Both the position numbers and the translations under genes were made by a program. Shown in pieces: positions 1 through 8,332 of a stretch of 32,498 nucleotides of DNA. Location: the NCBI GenBank assembly GCA_029008615.1, contig JAQXJI010000026.1, positions 1 through 32,498 on the forward strand. The letters are read 5' to 3'. Below the pieces are notes generated by a model, which worked only from the letters and a program-made list of their open reading frames with translations, had not been told where the DNA came from and did not search any database. How positions within the stretch are numbered: position 1 is the stretch's first letter; every line of letters begins with the position of its first letter. Source of the stretch: Elusimicrobiota bacterium. Its GTDB lineage: Bacteria > Elusimicrobiota > Elusimicrobia > Elusimicrobiales > Elusimicrobiaceae.

Positions 1-163
1 AGTTCAGAAGATTCACCTGGGTCATAGCTTTGATGAATAGAAGATTCTTCACCGGATTTGGGAGTAACAATGTAGTCTAAAGGATTTCTGTAACCGGTGG
101 TGGGTACAAGATCCCCGTCCCCACTTCCTATCCAGTCGGTATTGGTATTTCTGTTTCGCCTGT
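1..163 (-). other. open frame without a start codon at the left edge
   Basis: On the minus strand a frame stays open from a stop near 164 to the window edge, encoding an Asn/Thr/Gly/Asp-rich stretch that contains DWIGSGDGDLVP and GYRNPLDYIVTP. It has no ATG, GTG or TTG, so it cannot be a complete gene as seen. It could be the remnant of a gene cut off on its 5' side, or chance. All three plus-strand frames close by position 80. I do not recognise the sequence. Confidence 0.15.
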
Positions 164-171
164 TTTAATTT

Positions 172-196
172 CCCGCGTAAGCGGGCGTTTTTTTGA
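172..196 (+). terminator. intrinsic terminator at left edge
   Basis: CCCGC, loop GTAA, GCGGG, followed by C, G and a run of seven T. It would end transcription coming from the left, before the TPR gene begins at 245. Confidence 0.7.
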
Positions 197-232
197 CGCT
201 TATTTTTTATGCTTATAAATCTTGCCAAATGA

Positions 233-238
233 TATAAT
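233..238 (+). promoter_or_regulatory. -10 box TATAAT directly upstream of the TPR gene
   Basis: A perfect TATAAT ends six bases before the ATG at 245 and no Shine-Dalgarno sequence precedes that ATG, so the transcript would start at or next to the start codon (leaderless). No convincing -35 is seen at 16-18 bp. Confidence 0.5.
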
Positions 239-244
239 TTATCT

Positions 245-2068
245 ATGTTATCAGGGCGTTTTTACTTTAGATATTTGCTTATTATTGCGCTTGCTTGCAT
301 TGTTTCCGCGGGCAGCCTTAATGCCGCATTGCCTAAATTTTTGGGCGGAAGCGGCGTAGGCGTAAAAGGCAATAAAGCTAACTTGGAAGATACTTATCCC
401 ACTTTTTGGGACAGCCTTATGAAAAGTCAATCCTACACCAATATGTATCAGGGAATAAAAGAGCTGAGCCTTTCCAAATATGCCGAAGCATCTAAATCCT
501 TTGCCAAAGCCGTAATAAAAAATCCTGATGATCCTTACCCTCATATATTTTTGGGGATTTCCCTTTATTGGCAGGGACAGGTTGATCAAGCTATGTCGGA
601 ATACAGGGCCGCTTTAAAGTTGGATAAAGACAATGCCCACGCGCATCAGCTTTTGGGCATAGCTTATGCTTGGAAGGGCGATATCAATTCTGCTTTAGCC
701 AGTTTTAAGGAAAGCATAGATATCAATCCCGACCGACCTGATAGCCAAATGAATATCGGCTCCACCTATGCCGCGCTCGGCGATTATGAGGAAGCTCTGT
801 TCCACTTCCGTAACGCCGTACGTTTGGATAAAACTCATCCCCTTTATCATTATCAGCTTGGTTCTCTTTACGAGGTTATGGGCCGGGATTCTTTGGCGGA
901 ATCTTCGTTCAAAAAAGCTTTAAGGCTTTATCCCAATTACGAGGAAGCCATTTTAGCTTTAGCCGTTTTGAGCGAAAAGCAAAATTCTTACACCAATGCC
1001 GAAATAAATTATAAAAAAGCTTTAAAAATCAAACCGGGCGACAGTGTAGCCCGTCTGCGTCTTGCCAATCTTTTGGCGCGCGCAGACAGAAAAAACGAAG
1101 CGGTGGAAATTATCAGCCGCGCGTTTTTGATATCGCCGCTTTCCGATGAAGGCCTGGCTCTTTCCATTTCTTATTCAGGCGGTGATGTTTCTCAAGCCGA
1201 CGGGGGAGAAAGCGAGGGAAAAAATCCTTCCGATGTAGAAAATGCGGAAAATAATTCTTTTAAAATACCGTCACCCGATCGTCAGCTTGAAAGTTTCAAA
1301 AAAAGATTGGCGCGTATTCCCGCCGATAAACTGGTAAATATAGATTTGGAAATTAATCTTGAACCTAAACTGCGCCCCTCCGAACTGTTGGAGGCTCAGC
1401 CTTCTGAGGGTGCAGCGGTTCCTATTGCCCAGCCTTCAAGGCTGCAGGCTTCTTTGGAAGCGGCGGAAAAGCAGGCCCTTACGCGTTCTTTCAGCCGTTC
1501 ATTTGCCCTAAGGCCTTCAACCGCGCAAGAACGTAAAGATTACTTGGACAGGATATTTAAAGGCTTAGCCGACGCTCTGGAAAGCGCATCTAAGGATTAT
1601 AACGTGCAAATGTCTATCCGCGGCGGTGCTGCCGTCAATGATACTTCCGTTTTAAAAAATAATTCAAACGCCAATACCAAGGCTTCATATAATCCTTATA
1701 TGGTGGGTAATGATATGGGCCTGTGGGTTGCGGGGAAAGGCTGGGTTAAGTATGTAAAGGAAGTCGGCGCGGAAATTTCCGCCCGTCTTAAAAGCGGCGA
1801 CGGCCGCGATTGGCTTGTAGCCGGGCTTTCGGCCCTTACTTTGGGGGAAGGCAAAGAAGCTTTGGAAGCGTTTACGCAGGCCTATTCCGCCGGGCTTAAA
1901 AACAATGACAAAACTTTACAGGAACTTTCCCTTTTGGGGCGCGGTACGGCTTATATAATTTTAGGCGGGGAGGAGGAAGCCCTTAAGGAATATGAAAAAA
2001 CGCTTCAGCTTAATCCCGAAAATAAAATAGCTTTGGAAAATAAAAATATATTGTTGAGTGAAAAATAA
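245..2068 (+). CDS. exported tetratricopeptide-repeat protein
   Basis: 607 aa. Residues 1 to about 27 form a Sec signal peptide (basic start, hydrophobic core, small residues before the cut), so the protein is probably periplasmic or envelope-attached. From about residue 60 to 300 there are consecutive TPR units with the usual pattern of a small residue at position 8, Ala at 20 and Pro at 32, as in LDKDNAHAHQLLGIAYAWKG. A charged, low-complexity linker follows (about 310-420), then a domain I do not recognise and one or two further TPR units near the C-terminus. TPR arrays are protein-docking scaffolds; the partner cannot be read from sequence. rsmA starts 2 bases after its stop, so the two are probably co-transcribed. 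There is no ribosome-binding site; see the -10 box at 233. Confidence 0.85.
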   Translation: MLSGRFYFRYLLIIALACIVSAGSLNAALPKFLGGSGVGVKGNKANLEDTYPTFWDSLMKSQSYTNMYQGIKELSLSKYAEASKSFAKAVIKNPDDPYPHIFLGISLYWQGQVDQAMSEYRAALKLDKDNAHAHQLLGIAYAWKGDINSALASFKESIDINPDRPDSQMNIGSTYAALGDYEEALFHFRNAVRLDKTHPLYHYQLGSLYEVMGRDSLAESSFKKALRLYPNYEEAILALAVLSEKQNSYTNAEINYKKALKIKPGDSVARLRLANLLARADRKNEAVEIISRAFLISPLSDEGLALSISYSGGDVSQADGGESEGKNPSDVENAENNSFKIPSPDRQLESFKKRLARIPADKLVNIDLEINLEPKLRPSELLEAQPSEGAAVPIAQPSRLQASLEAAEKQALTRSFSRSFALRPSTAQERKDYLDRIFKGLADALESASKDYNVQMSIRGGAAVNDTSVLKNNSNANTKASYNPYMVGNDMGLWVAGKGWVKYVKEVGAEISARLKSGDGRDWLVAGLSALTLGEGKEALEAFTQAYSAGLKNNDKTLQELSLLGRGTAYIILGGEEEALKEYEKTLQLNPENKIALENKNILLSEK

Positions 2069-2070
2069 TT

Positions 2071-2859
2071 ATGCGCAAATACGGACAGCACTTTTTGGTA
2101 AACAAAGGAATAATAGATAAAATAACCGATGCGGTTATAGACAATATGGAAGGTTCTTTAGTCGAAATCGGCCCCGGCAAAGGTGCGATAACTACTGCCC
2201 TTTTGGAGCGTGGCGTAAACAATTTTACTTTAATTGAAATTGACCCGGAAATGGCCTCTTATTTAAAAAGCAATCTGCCGGAATACGCGGAACTTGAAAT
2301 AAAAAATAATGATTTTTTGAAAGAAGATTTATCCTTTCTTCCTGAAGGCCCGGTAACTTTCGTCAGCAATTTACCGTATATAGACGCGGCGGAAATATTG
2401 CTTAAAGTTTTGTCCGTACCCTCCTTACACTCCGCCGTTTTTATGTTCCAACGCGAACAGGCCCAACGGTTAATCGCAAAGCCGGAAAGCAAACATTACG
2501 GCCCTTTATCGGTTTTGTTTCAGGCTTCGGCCTCGGCAAGAAGTATATGCCGCGTAAGCCCGGGCAGTTTTAATCCTCCGCCGAAAGTTGACAGCGAAGT
2601 CCTGCTTATTACGCCTGTCGGGCAAATAGAATTTAAATCGGATAAACATAAAGCAGATTTTACGGCTTTGGTAAAATCCGTCTTCGCTTACAGGCGCAAA
2701 ACCGTTCTTAACGCTTTATGCGAAGTCTTCAAAAAAGATAAAGAGTTATTGGGGCGGGCCTTGCAAAAAGCCGGGGTAAAAATATCCGCCCGCGCCGAGG
2801 AACTCAGCCCGCGCAAATACGCCGATTTGGCTTTAGCGCTTGACGGTATTATTTTTTAA
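2071..2859 (+). CDS. rsmA: 16S rRNA (adenine1518-N6/adenine1519-N6)-dimethyltransferase
   Basis: 262 aa, the normal length for RsmA (KsgA). It dimethylates two adjacent adenines in the 3' terminal hairpin of 16S rRNA during late small-subunit assembly, using S-adenosylmethionine. Visible landmarks are the N-terminal GQHFLVN block, the SAM-binding motif VEIGPGKGAITTAL (about residues 30-44) and the catalytic NLPY tetrad near residue 100; the small helical C-terminal domain is present. It lies 2 bases after the TPR gene with no good ribosome-binding site of its own, suggesting translational coupling. Its last 27 bases overlap the convergent serC-like gene on the other strand. Confidence 0.96.
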   Translation: MRKYGQHFLVNKGIIDKITDAVIDNMEGSLVEIGPGKGAITTALLERGVNNFTLIEIDPEMASYLKSNLPEYAELEIKNNDFLKEDLSFLPEGPVTFVSNLPYIDAAEILLKVLSVPSLHSAVFMFQREQAQRLIAKPESKHYGPLSVLFQASASARSICRVSPGSFNPPPKVDSEVLLITPVGQIEFKSDKHKADFTALVKSVFAYRRKTVLNALCEVFKKDKELLGRALQKAGVKISARAEELSPRKYADLALALDGIIF

Positions 2860-3993
2860 TTCTTTATAGATAAAATCTAAAGTTTTGCACAGTTTTTTAA
2901 ATTGGGCGCAGCCTTTTGCGTCTGTGAAAGGAAAGCAGCCTATCCTTAAAGAATTTTCTTTCACCGAAGAATATTTTTCTATTCCGTCGATTAGATTTGC
3001 CCGTTTTGTTGAGGATAAGGCTTTATTTATCTGCGTGTCTTTAATGTCAGGTGCCGTTATTTTTAAGGTCAGAGTGGTAAAAGAACGGTATTTTTCTTCC
3101 TCTATAAGCGGCGTCAGCCATCCGCTTTTTTTTGCGTAGTCCAAAACGGTTTTTGAGTGATTAAAAGTAAGCTTTTGCATATTTTTTAATCCGCCGTGTT
3201 TTAACATATAAGAGCAGGCTTTGCCTATCGCCCAAATCGTCGTATTGCAAGGCGTGTTAAAAGGCTGGAAGATTAAAGCTTTTTGCACCGCGCGTGACAG
3301 ATTTAAAAAATAAGGTATATTTTTTTTGTGTTCGGCGTCCAAAGCGCGTTTTACGGCGGCGGGGCTTAAAAAAATTACGCAGGTTCCGCCCGGCGCGCCG
3401 AAAGCTTTTTGCCCTGCAAAAAGCATTACGTCAAAACAACTCGGCAGAACTCTTGCCCCGGCGCAGGATGTCGCGTCCCAAGCTATAAGCGTATTTTTGC
3501 CTTTGTGCGCGCAGACGTCTTTTAATAAGGAATCTGGCAAGGCAAGGCCGGTGGAAGTTTCATTGGGCGTAAGCAAAACCAAAGAAGATTTTACGTTTAA
3601 TTTTTTTGCGCTTTCGGGTTTTTTATAATCAAAATCTACGAAATCTCTTTTTATGTTCGGCGGCAAAGCCCCGCATATTTTTTTGTTCCATAATTCGGAA
3701 AACGCCCCCAAATTTAACCCCGATACGCTTCCTTCGTTTAAGCTCCAAGCTACCGCGTCCATAGCGGCCGTAGCTCCGCCCGGGAAGAAAAGAACTAAAT
3801 AATCCTTAGGCAGTTTGAATAATTTTTTTAAGTTAAGCGCGGTCTTTGTATAGAGTTCCTTCGTTATAAACGGCGTTCTGTGCCGCCTTTCAAAAAGAGT
3901 TTCCGCAAGCGTAGTTTTGCGTACTTCTTCCAAGCCTTGCGCCGGGCCGGCGGCAAAGGTGGAAGAGGGTAAAAAACTTTGCGGTATCTTCAT
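2833..3993 (-). CDS. serC: phosphoserine aminotransferase-like, PLP-dependent class V aminotransferase
   Basis: 386 aa, fold-type I class V aminotransferase. It begins with an AAGPA block typical of SerC-type enzymes; PGGAT (71-75), TPNETSTG (142-149) and WDATSCAG (172-179) are phosphate- and ring-binding segments, and K196 in AGQKAFGAPGG is the expected Schiff-base lysine. SerC makes 3-phosphoserine from 3-phosphohydroxypyruvate and glutamate in serine synthesis. Related class V enzymes (alanine-glyoxylate type) cannot be excluded, but the NETSTG and GQKAFG blocks favour the SerC group. It starts one base after the ftcD stop with no clear ribosome-binding site, so the pair should be translationally coupled. 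Its 3' end overlaps rsmA by 27 bp. Confidence 0.8.
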   Translation of the reverse strand: MKIPQSFLPSSTFAAGPAQGLEEVRKTTLAETLFERRHRTPFITKELYTKTALNLKKLFKLPKDYLVLFFPGGATAAMDAVAWSLNEGSVSGLNLGAFSELWNKKICGALPPNIKRDFVDFDYKKPESAKKLNVKSSLVLLTPNETSTGLALPDSLLKDVCAHKGKNTLIAWDATSCAGARVLPSCFDVMLFAGQKAFGAPGGTCVIFLSPAAVKRALDAEHKKNIPYFLNLSRAVQKALIFQPFNTPCNTTIWAIGKACSYMLKHGGLKNMQKLTFNHSKTVLDYAKKSGWLTPLIEEEKYRSFTTLTLKITAPDIKDTQINKALSSTKRANLIDGIEKYSSVKENSLRIGCFPFTDAKGCAQFKKLCKTLDFIYKELKNNTVKR

Positions 3994-3994
3994 A

Positions 3995-4999
3995 TCAGGC
4001 GTTCATTGATTTAAGTTTAAATTCAAGAATGCGCTCGTTCATATTAAAAGGGCGAAGTTCGTCCAAACCGAGGTTTACTACGGCTTCGTTGATAACGTCC
4101 TTCATCGGCATTCCCATAGTTATTTTGCCTTTTTTGTTTAAGTAGAATTTGGCCGTATCAAGCATAAGATCTTTGGTTACAAGGCCGATAATTTCGCTGC
4201 CGGTTACTTTAACGCCGCGTTTTTTTGCTTCGGCGACGCAAGTTTCGTAAACAACGTATAAAGGCGTTCTCTTGTAGTCTTCCAAATTCATAGAGATTTG
4301 GCATTTCCCGTATTCTTCTATATACCAGCCTATCGCTTTTACGGCTTTTAAAATGCCGGTGCCGCTGTGATTTTTGCCGCTTTCGCGGATTACGGAGGCG
4401 ATTTCTTTGGCGACTGTTACGTCTTTGGTGTCCAAATTGACGTTATAGGCTATAAGGCAGTTCCTTGCGCCGATTGATATTGCGCCGGATTTTTTTACGG
4501 TGGCGTTATATGTATCCGGGCCGAAGTCCGGCGGAGTATTTTGCAATTTGATGGCCAAGTGCTCATACTCGCCGCTGCGTATATAAGATAAATCTTTACG
4601 CGCCAAAGTGCTTGCCGCATAGCCGTACAAATAAACCGGTATGCCAAGTTCCGCGCCTACTTGCGCGCCCAAATCCTGCGCTATTTCCACACAGTCTTGT
4701 ATATCGGCTTTGGCTATCGGTATAAACGGGCAGACGTCAACGCAGCCTAGGCGCATATGTTTGCCGTGGTGCTTGGACATATCAATAAGCTCATAACTTT
4801 TTTTTATGCAGGCGAAAGCCGCTTTTTTAACTTCCTGCGGCGTGCCCGCAAATGTTATGACGGTGCGGTTTACGTCATAACCGCTTTCCGCACCCAAAAG
4901 CTGAATATCCGCGCTTGATTTTACGGCTTCTATTATGGCTTTTATAATTTTTTTATCGCGTCCTTCCGAAATGTTCGGGACGCACGCTATCGTTGACAT
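3995..4999 (-). CDS. ftcD: glutamate formimidoyltransferase
   Basis: 334 aa, the formiminotransferase unit only. It transfers the formimino group of N-formimino-L-glutamate to tetrahydrofolate, the last step of one histidine-degradation route, feeding one-carbon units into folate. The N-terminal half starts with CVPNISEGRD (6-15) and contains GKHMRLGCVDVCPFIP (79-94), in which His81 matches the catalytic histidine of the family. The cyclodeaminase domain fused to it in animals is absent, as in most bacteria, and no cyclodeaminase gene is visible nearby. An AGAGGT-type ribosome-binding site precedes the ATG. The immediate neighbour serC also feeds one-carbon metabolism through serine, a reasonable but unproven link. 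Confidence 0.92.
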   Translation of the reverse strand: MSTIACVPNISEGRDKKIIKAIIEAVKSSADIQLLGAESGYDVNRTVITFAGTPQEVKKAAFACIKKSYELIDMSKHHGKHMRLGCVDVCPFIPIAKADIQDCVEIAQDLGAQVGAELGIPVYLYGYAASTLARKDLSYIRSGEYEHLAIKLQNTPPDFGPDTYNATVKKSGAISIGARNCLIAYNVNLDTKDVTVAKEIASVIRESGKNHSGTGILKAVKAIGWYIEEYGKCQISMNLEDYKRTPLYVVYETCVAEAKKRGVKVTGSEIIGLVTKDLMLDTAKFYLNKKGKITMGMPMKDVINEAVVNLGLDELRPFNMNERILEFKLKSMNA

Positions 5000-5032
5000 C
5001 TTTTTTACCTCTGTTGCTTAACTTAATTCTAA

Positions 5033-5038
5033 ATTATA
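5033..5038 (-). promoter_or_regulatory. candidate -10 box for ftcD-serC
   Basis: TATAAT on the minus strand inside the 71-bp gap between the methyltransferase gene and ftcD. A convincing -35 is lacking, so a promoter internal to the three-gene cluster is possible but unsure. The surrounding AT-rich run is nearly palindromic. Confidence 0.35.
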
Positions 5039-5070
5039 TATAATTTACGGCTGTTGCTGAATATCCGCAC

Positions 5071-5940
5071 TTAGTTTTTAACTATCCAAAAACTGCTTTC
5101 AAGCCCGCGCGGGTGGCACGGCGCAAAGATTTTATTTAATAGTTCAGGGTGCTCTTTCCTTAAATACGCGCTTGGGAAGACAGGCTTATAACCGCCCGAG
5201 GTAAGCAATACCGCCAAACAGGCCTGCTCGTTGAATGCCCACCAAAGCCAGTCTTCGTCTTGCGGGTAATCGTCCGGCAGGAATATGTCGTGGAAATGTA
5301 TGTAAACGCCTTTGGGCAGAGCGGGCAAAACTTGCAGGAGCAAAACTTCCAAATCCGTTCCGGGCATAAAAAGGTGGGAGGCGTCCACAAATAAAATATC
5401 CCCGGCCTTCAAGTCGCAAAGCAGAGAAAGGGGAACTTTGTCCAAAGTGCAGTTAAAAAATTTGCTGCAAAGTTTCGCTTCGCCGTGGAGTTCTTTTGGG
5501 TTGACGGAATATAAAAGAGTGTTTAGACCTTCGTCTTTGACGGCCTGCGCCAAAAATCTGGTGGAAAATCCTGTGCCGACTTCCACTATTTTGCTTGGCT
5601 TTAATTTTCGTACCAAAGTGTAGGTGATTGCGCCGTCAATTCCGCAGAACCAATCTTGGTTAAAACGCGGGGCGAGCGGCGTCAGCTTGGAACTTTTTTT
5701 GAAAGTTTCAAAAATTTTATTGTAAAGTTCCGCTTCCAAACAAAGCTTATGGAAAGAATCAATATTCTTTTCCAAAATCTTTTCTACGGCTTTAAGCGGA
5801 TATAAATCCGCTTTTCGGCAGTTGTCGTTTGCATAGGGGTACGGTATATAATATCCGTATTTTTTGCCGGGCAGCCCCAGCTGTTTTAAGACGGTGGCGC
5901 AGCCTTGGGCGGCGCGTTTTAAAAGTTTCTTTATTTTCAT
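5071..5940 (-). CDS. class I SAM-dependent methyltransferase (Methyltransf_24 type)
   Basis: 289 aa. The central part contains a Rossmann SAM-binding segment, KIVEVGTGFSTRFLAQAV (motif I, E-x-G-x-G-x-S/T), followed by an acidic GDILFVDASH (motif III region with an Asp-His pair) and YIHFHDIFLP, the usual pattern of the Methyltransf_24 family. Members methylate sugars, small molecules or envelope precursors; the substrate cannot be deduced. The N-terminal 70 residues are basic and have no signal peptide. It sits first in the minus-strand group with ftcD and serC and is divergent from cspA. The ribosome-binding site is weak (GGAAA). Confidence 0.75.
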   Translation of the reverse strand: MKIKKLLKRAAQGCATVLKQLGLPGKKYGYYIPYPYANDNCRKADLYPLKAVEKILEKNIDSFHKLCLEAELYNKIFETFKKSSKLTPLAPRFNQDWFCGIDGAITYTLVRKLKPSKIVEVGTGFSTRFLAQAVKDEGLNTLLYSVNPKELHGEAKLCSKFFNCTLDKVPLSLLCDLKAGDILFVDASHLFMPGTDLEVLLLQVLPALPKGVYIHFHDIFLPDDYPQDEDWLWWAFNEQACLAVLLTSGGYKPVFPSAYLRKEHPELLNKIFAPCHPRGLESSFWIVKN

Positions 5941-5977
5941 ATTTTTCCAAACAAGCGCAAAATTATATTATTTATTG

Positions 5978-5983
5978 TATAAT
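5978..5983 (+). promoter_or_regulatory. -10 box of cspA
   Basis: Perfect TATAAT about 67 bases upstream of the cspA start, giving a leader of about 60 nt. No clear -35. Confidence 0.5.
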
Positions 5984-5989
5984 TTAAGG

Positions 5990-6020
5990 GAGGATAAAAT
6001 CCTCTACGTCTCTTTGAGAC
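5990..6020 (+). promoter_or_regulatory. two tandem hairpins in the cspA leader
   Basis: GAGGAT-AAA-ATCCTC (5990-6004) and GTCTC-TTT-GAGAC (6008-6020) are two perfect small stem-loops in the 5' untranslated region. The ribosome-binding site AAGGAAG lies downstream and is not sequestered by either. Structured leaders are a known feature of cold-shock mRNAs; the role here is inferred. Confidence 0.55.
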
Positions 6021-6050
6021 TTAAAGTTAATAAACAAGGAAGTAAATGTA

Positions 6051-6254
6051 ATGGCAAACGGAAAAGTAAAGTGGTTTAATGATCAAAAAGGTTATGGCTT
6101 CATAACCCCTGAAGACGGTTCAAAAGATCTTTTTGTACACTATCAGGAAATTCAAGGCGACGGTTTCAAAACCTTAGCTGAAGGTCAGGAAGTAACCTTT
6201 GAAGTCGTAGAATCCGAAAAGGGTCCTAAGGCTGTAAAAGTCTCAAAGAAATAA
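6051..6254 (+). CDS. cspA: cold-shock domain protein (CspA family)
   Basis: 67 aa, a single cold-shock domain of standard length. The RNA-binding motifs RNP1 (KGYGFI) and RNP2 (LFVHY) are intact and the protein begins with the hallmark GKVKWFN. Family members bind single-stranded RNA and DNA, melt structure and keep translation going, often at low temperature. An AAGGAAG ribosome-binding site, two leader hairpins and a strong terminator make it a self-contained transcription unit. The symbol denotes the family; the paralogue number is not determinable. Confidence 0.96.
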   Translation: MANGKVKWFNDQKGYGFITPEDGSKDLFVHYQEIQGDGFKTLAEGQEVTFEVVESEKGPKAVKVSKK

Positions 6255-6271
6255 AACACTTTTTTGACTAA

Positions 6272-6304
6272 AACCTCAGCAGCCTTTGGTTGCTGAGGTT
6301 TTTT
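6272..6304 (+). terminator. intrinsic terminator of cspA
   Basis: AACCTCAGCA paired with TGCTGAGGTT (10 bp) around a 9-nt loop, followed by a T run. Confidence 0.9.
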
Positions 6305-6325
6305 GTTTGCCTATGATGGAGAAGT

Positions 6326-7705
6326 ATGTCTAACGTATTTAAAATTTTAAAAAGCGATCAACCGGGTTCAATCGGTTTGTTACTGAGGATTGCCATTCCT
6401 CTGATAATAACAACCTCGTCGGCCAGCATAATGCAGTTTACGGACAGAATGTTCCTTTCCTGGTATTCCGCCGACGCTTTGGCCGCCTGCCTTCCGGCCG
6501 GTTTGATTTCTTTTTCTATGGTGTCTTTTTTTATGGGCACCTGCGGATATACAAGCGTATTCGTTGCAAATTATTACGGGCAAAAGCGTTATGCCAGGCT
6601 TAGCGTGGCTTTGTGGCAGGGTGTTTTGGTCGGGGCGTTTTTCGGTCTGATTATAGCGGCCTTGGTGCCGTTGGGCTTGTTTCTTATAGGGCTTTCTTCG
6701 CACGCGCCGGAAGTTAAAATTTTGGAAAAACAATATTTCTCCATTTTAACTTTATTCGGTGGAATTACGATTGTAAACAACGCATTGGCGGGCTTTTTCA
6801 GCGGGCAGGGCAAAACGGCAATTACTATGACGGTTAATATCATCGGAAATATTTTTAATATATTTCTGTCCTACATAATGATATTCGGCAAATATGGCTT
6901 GCCGGAAATGGGTATAAAAGGGGCGGCTTGGTCCACCGTGATAAGCGGCGTCAGCGTAACCGTAATTTTCTTTTGTATTTTATTCAGCCCGAAGGTTAAC
7001 TCCAAATTTAAACTCGGACGCTTGTTTGGTTTTAACAAACAGGCCGCTTTGCGGCTGATTAAATACGGCTTGCCGAACGGCTTTGGCTTTGCTATGGATA
7101 TTTTTTCCTTTTCGGTGTTTGCGTTTTTCGTAGGCAATATAGATAAAATATCTTTGGCGGCCAGCAACATAGTGATGACTTTGCAGTCCATAGTCTTTAT
7201 GCCGCTTATGGGCCTTGCCATAGCCACGCAGATACTTATGGGGCAGTATGTCGGGCGCAAACAGCCGGATTTAGGCGTAAAAACCACAAAAACCGCTTTA
7301 AAAACCGGGGCGTTTTATGTTATCTGCATAACGGCTGCTTTTTACTTTTTTCCGCATTTCTTTACGGGCTTTTTTGAAGGTAACGTAATAACGGAAGAGA
7401 TGGTTCTTATCCAGAAGCAAACTGTTCCGCTTTTGCATCTTCTCTGCATTTTTACTTGGGGCGATTTGACTTATCTTTGCTTCGGCGACGCGATAAGAGG
7501 CGCCGGCGACACCAAATTCCATATGAAAGCTATGATTTTCTGCGGGATAATGCTTGTACTTGGCAGTTGGTTGATAGTCGGTGTTTTAGGCGGGGGAATA
7601 ATTGCGGCGTGGACTTGGATTACAAGCTATGCCTGGCTTACCGGCATAATTATGGGGTGGCGGTTTTACAGCGGCAAATGGCGCAATATTGATATAACCA
7701 AATAA
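6326..7705 (+). CDS. MATE-family multidrug/sodium antiporter
   Basis: 459 aa, the usual size of the family, with about 12 hydrophobic segments in two similar halves. The N-terminus (IAIPLIITTSSASIMQFTDRMFLSWY) is the typical MATE first helix, with Asp in the TDRMF segment; the second half begins near residue 240 with LIKYGLPNGFG. MATE proteins expel cationic drugs and metabolites from the cytoplasm in exchange for Na+ or H+. The start is supported by GGAG five bases upstream. It is followed by a bidirectional terminator shared with convergent bioY. Confidence 0.9.
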   Translation: MSNVFKILKSDQPGSIGLLLRIAIPLIITTSSASIMQFTDRMFLSWYSADALAACLPAGLISFSMVSFFMGTCGYTSVFVANYYGQKRYARLSVALWQGVLVGAFFGLIIAALVPLGLFLIGLSSHAPEVKILEKQYFSILTLFGGITIVNNALAGFFSGQGKTAITMTVNIIGNIFNIFLSYIMIFGKYGLPEMGIKGAAWSTVISGVSVTVIFFCILFSPKVNSKFKLGRLFGFNKQAALRLIKYGLPNGFGFAMDIFSFSVFAFFVGNIDKISLAASNIVMTLQSIVFMPLMGLAIATQILMGQYVGRKQPDLGVKTTKTALKTGAFYVICITAAFYFFPHFFTGFFEGNVITEEMVLIQKQTVPLLHLLCIFTWGDLTYLCFGDAIRGAGDTKFHMKAMIFCGIMLVLGSWLIVGVLGGGIIAAWTWITSYAWLTGIIMGWRFYSGKWRNIDITK

Positions 7706-7720
7706 TCATTTAGGCAAAAT

Positions 7721-7750
7721 AAAATCCCCGGCTTTTAAACCGGGGATTTT
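7721..7750. terminator. bidirectional terminator between MATE gene and bioY
   Basis: AAAATCCCCGG / CCGGGGATTTT, 11 bp perfect, 8-nt loop, with a T run on both strands. The same hairpin type recurs at 12141 and 21100. Confidence 0.85.
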
Positions 7751-7766
7751 CATTAAATTTTTAGTT

Positions 7767-8273
7767 TTACCACTTTTTGATTTTTTTGGTTATGTAAGTT
7801 GCCAAACAAACTTTAAAAAGTCCGCCGAGCAGGAAAGGATAAAACCCCAACGCGAATGCGTGTTCGGTAAGCATCATAAGCCAAAGGCTGCCTGTAGTAA
7901 GGATTATAAGTTCGCCGGCGGTAAAAGCCAAGAAAGCCGTATAAACATTCTTTACTATTTTGGTTTCAAACAAATAACCTATAAAATAAGCCGCTATTAC
8001 AAAGCCCAAAAGGTAGCCGGCCGTAAACATACCGGCGTTCAGCACCGGCAGGCCCATAAGGCCCATAGCTATATAAGTCAGCACGGAAAGCGCGCCTTTT
8101 CTGCCGAGTGCGGCCGCCACCAACAGGGTTGCCAGCGTCTGCATTGTTACCGGCACAGGGTTAAAAGGCAAAAACATAGCTATTTTTGAAAGTAAAGCTA
8201 TAAACAGAGCCCCGCCGATTATGGCGGAAAGTTCCTTTGAAATTACGTTTTTTATCTTTTGTACAAATTCCAT
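7767..8273 (-). CDS. bioY: biotin transporter substrate-binding subunit
   Basis: 168 aa, about six hydrophobic segments. The block LPFNPVPVTMQTLATLLVAAALG near residues 34-56 and the GLMGLPVLNAG segment are diagnostic for BioY, the biotin-specific S component of ECF transporters. BioY works with the shared EcfA/EcfA'/EcfT module, not present in this window, or in some bacteria alone. The ribosome-binding site is AAGAGGA. No biotin biosynthesis gene is adjacent, so the cell may rely on imported biotin (inference). It is transcribed divergently from the 521-aa gene. Confidence 0.93.
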   Translation of the reverse strand: MEFVQKIKNVISKELSAIIGGALFIALLSKIAMFLPFNPVPVTMQTLATLLVAAALGRKGALSVLTYIAMGLMGLPVLNAGMFTAGYLLGFVIAAYFIGYLFETKIVKNVYTAFLAFTAGELIILTTGSLWLMMLTEHAFALGFYPFLLGGLFKVCLATYITKKIKKW

Positions 8274-8315
8274 TTTTAAAGTTTCCTCTTGTGCAAATGC
8301 TCTTTTAATATATTA

Positions 8316-8321
8316 TATAAT
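8316..8321 (+). promoter_or_regulatory. -10 box close to the start of the 521-aa gene
   Basis: TATAAT ends 11 bases before the ATG at 8333; no Shine-Dalgarno sequence lies between. This suggests a leaderless or nearly leaderless mRNA. Confidence 0.5.
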
Positions 8322-8332
8322 AAAATATAGAT

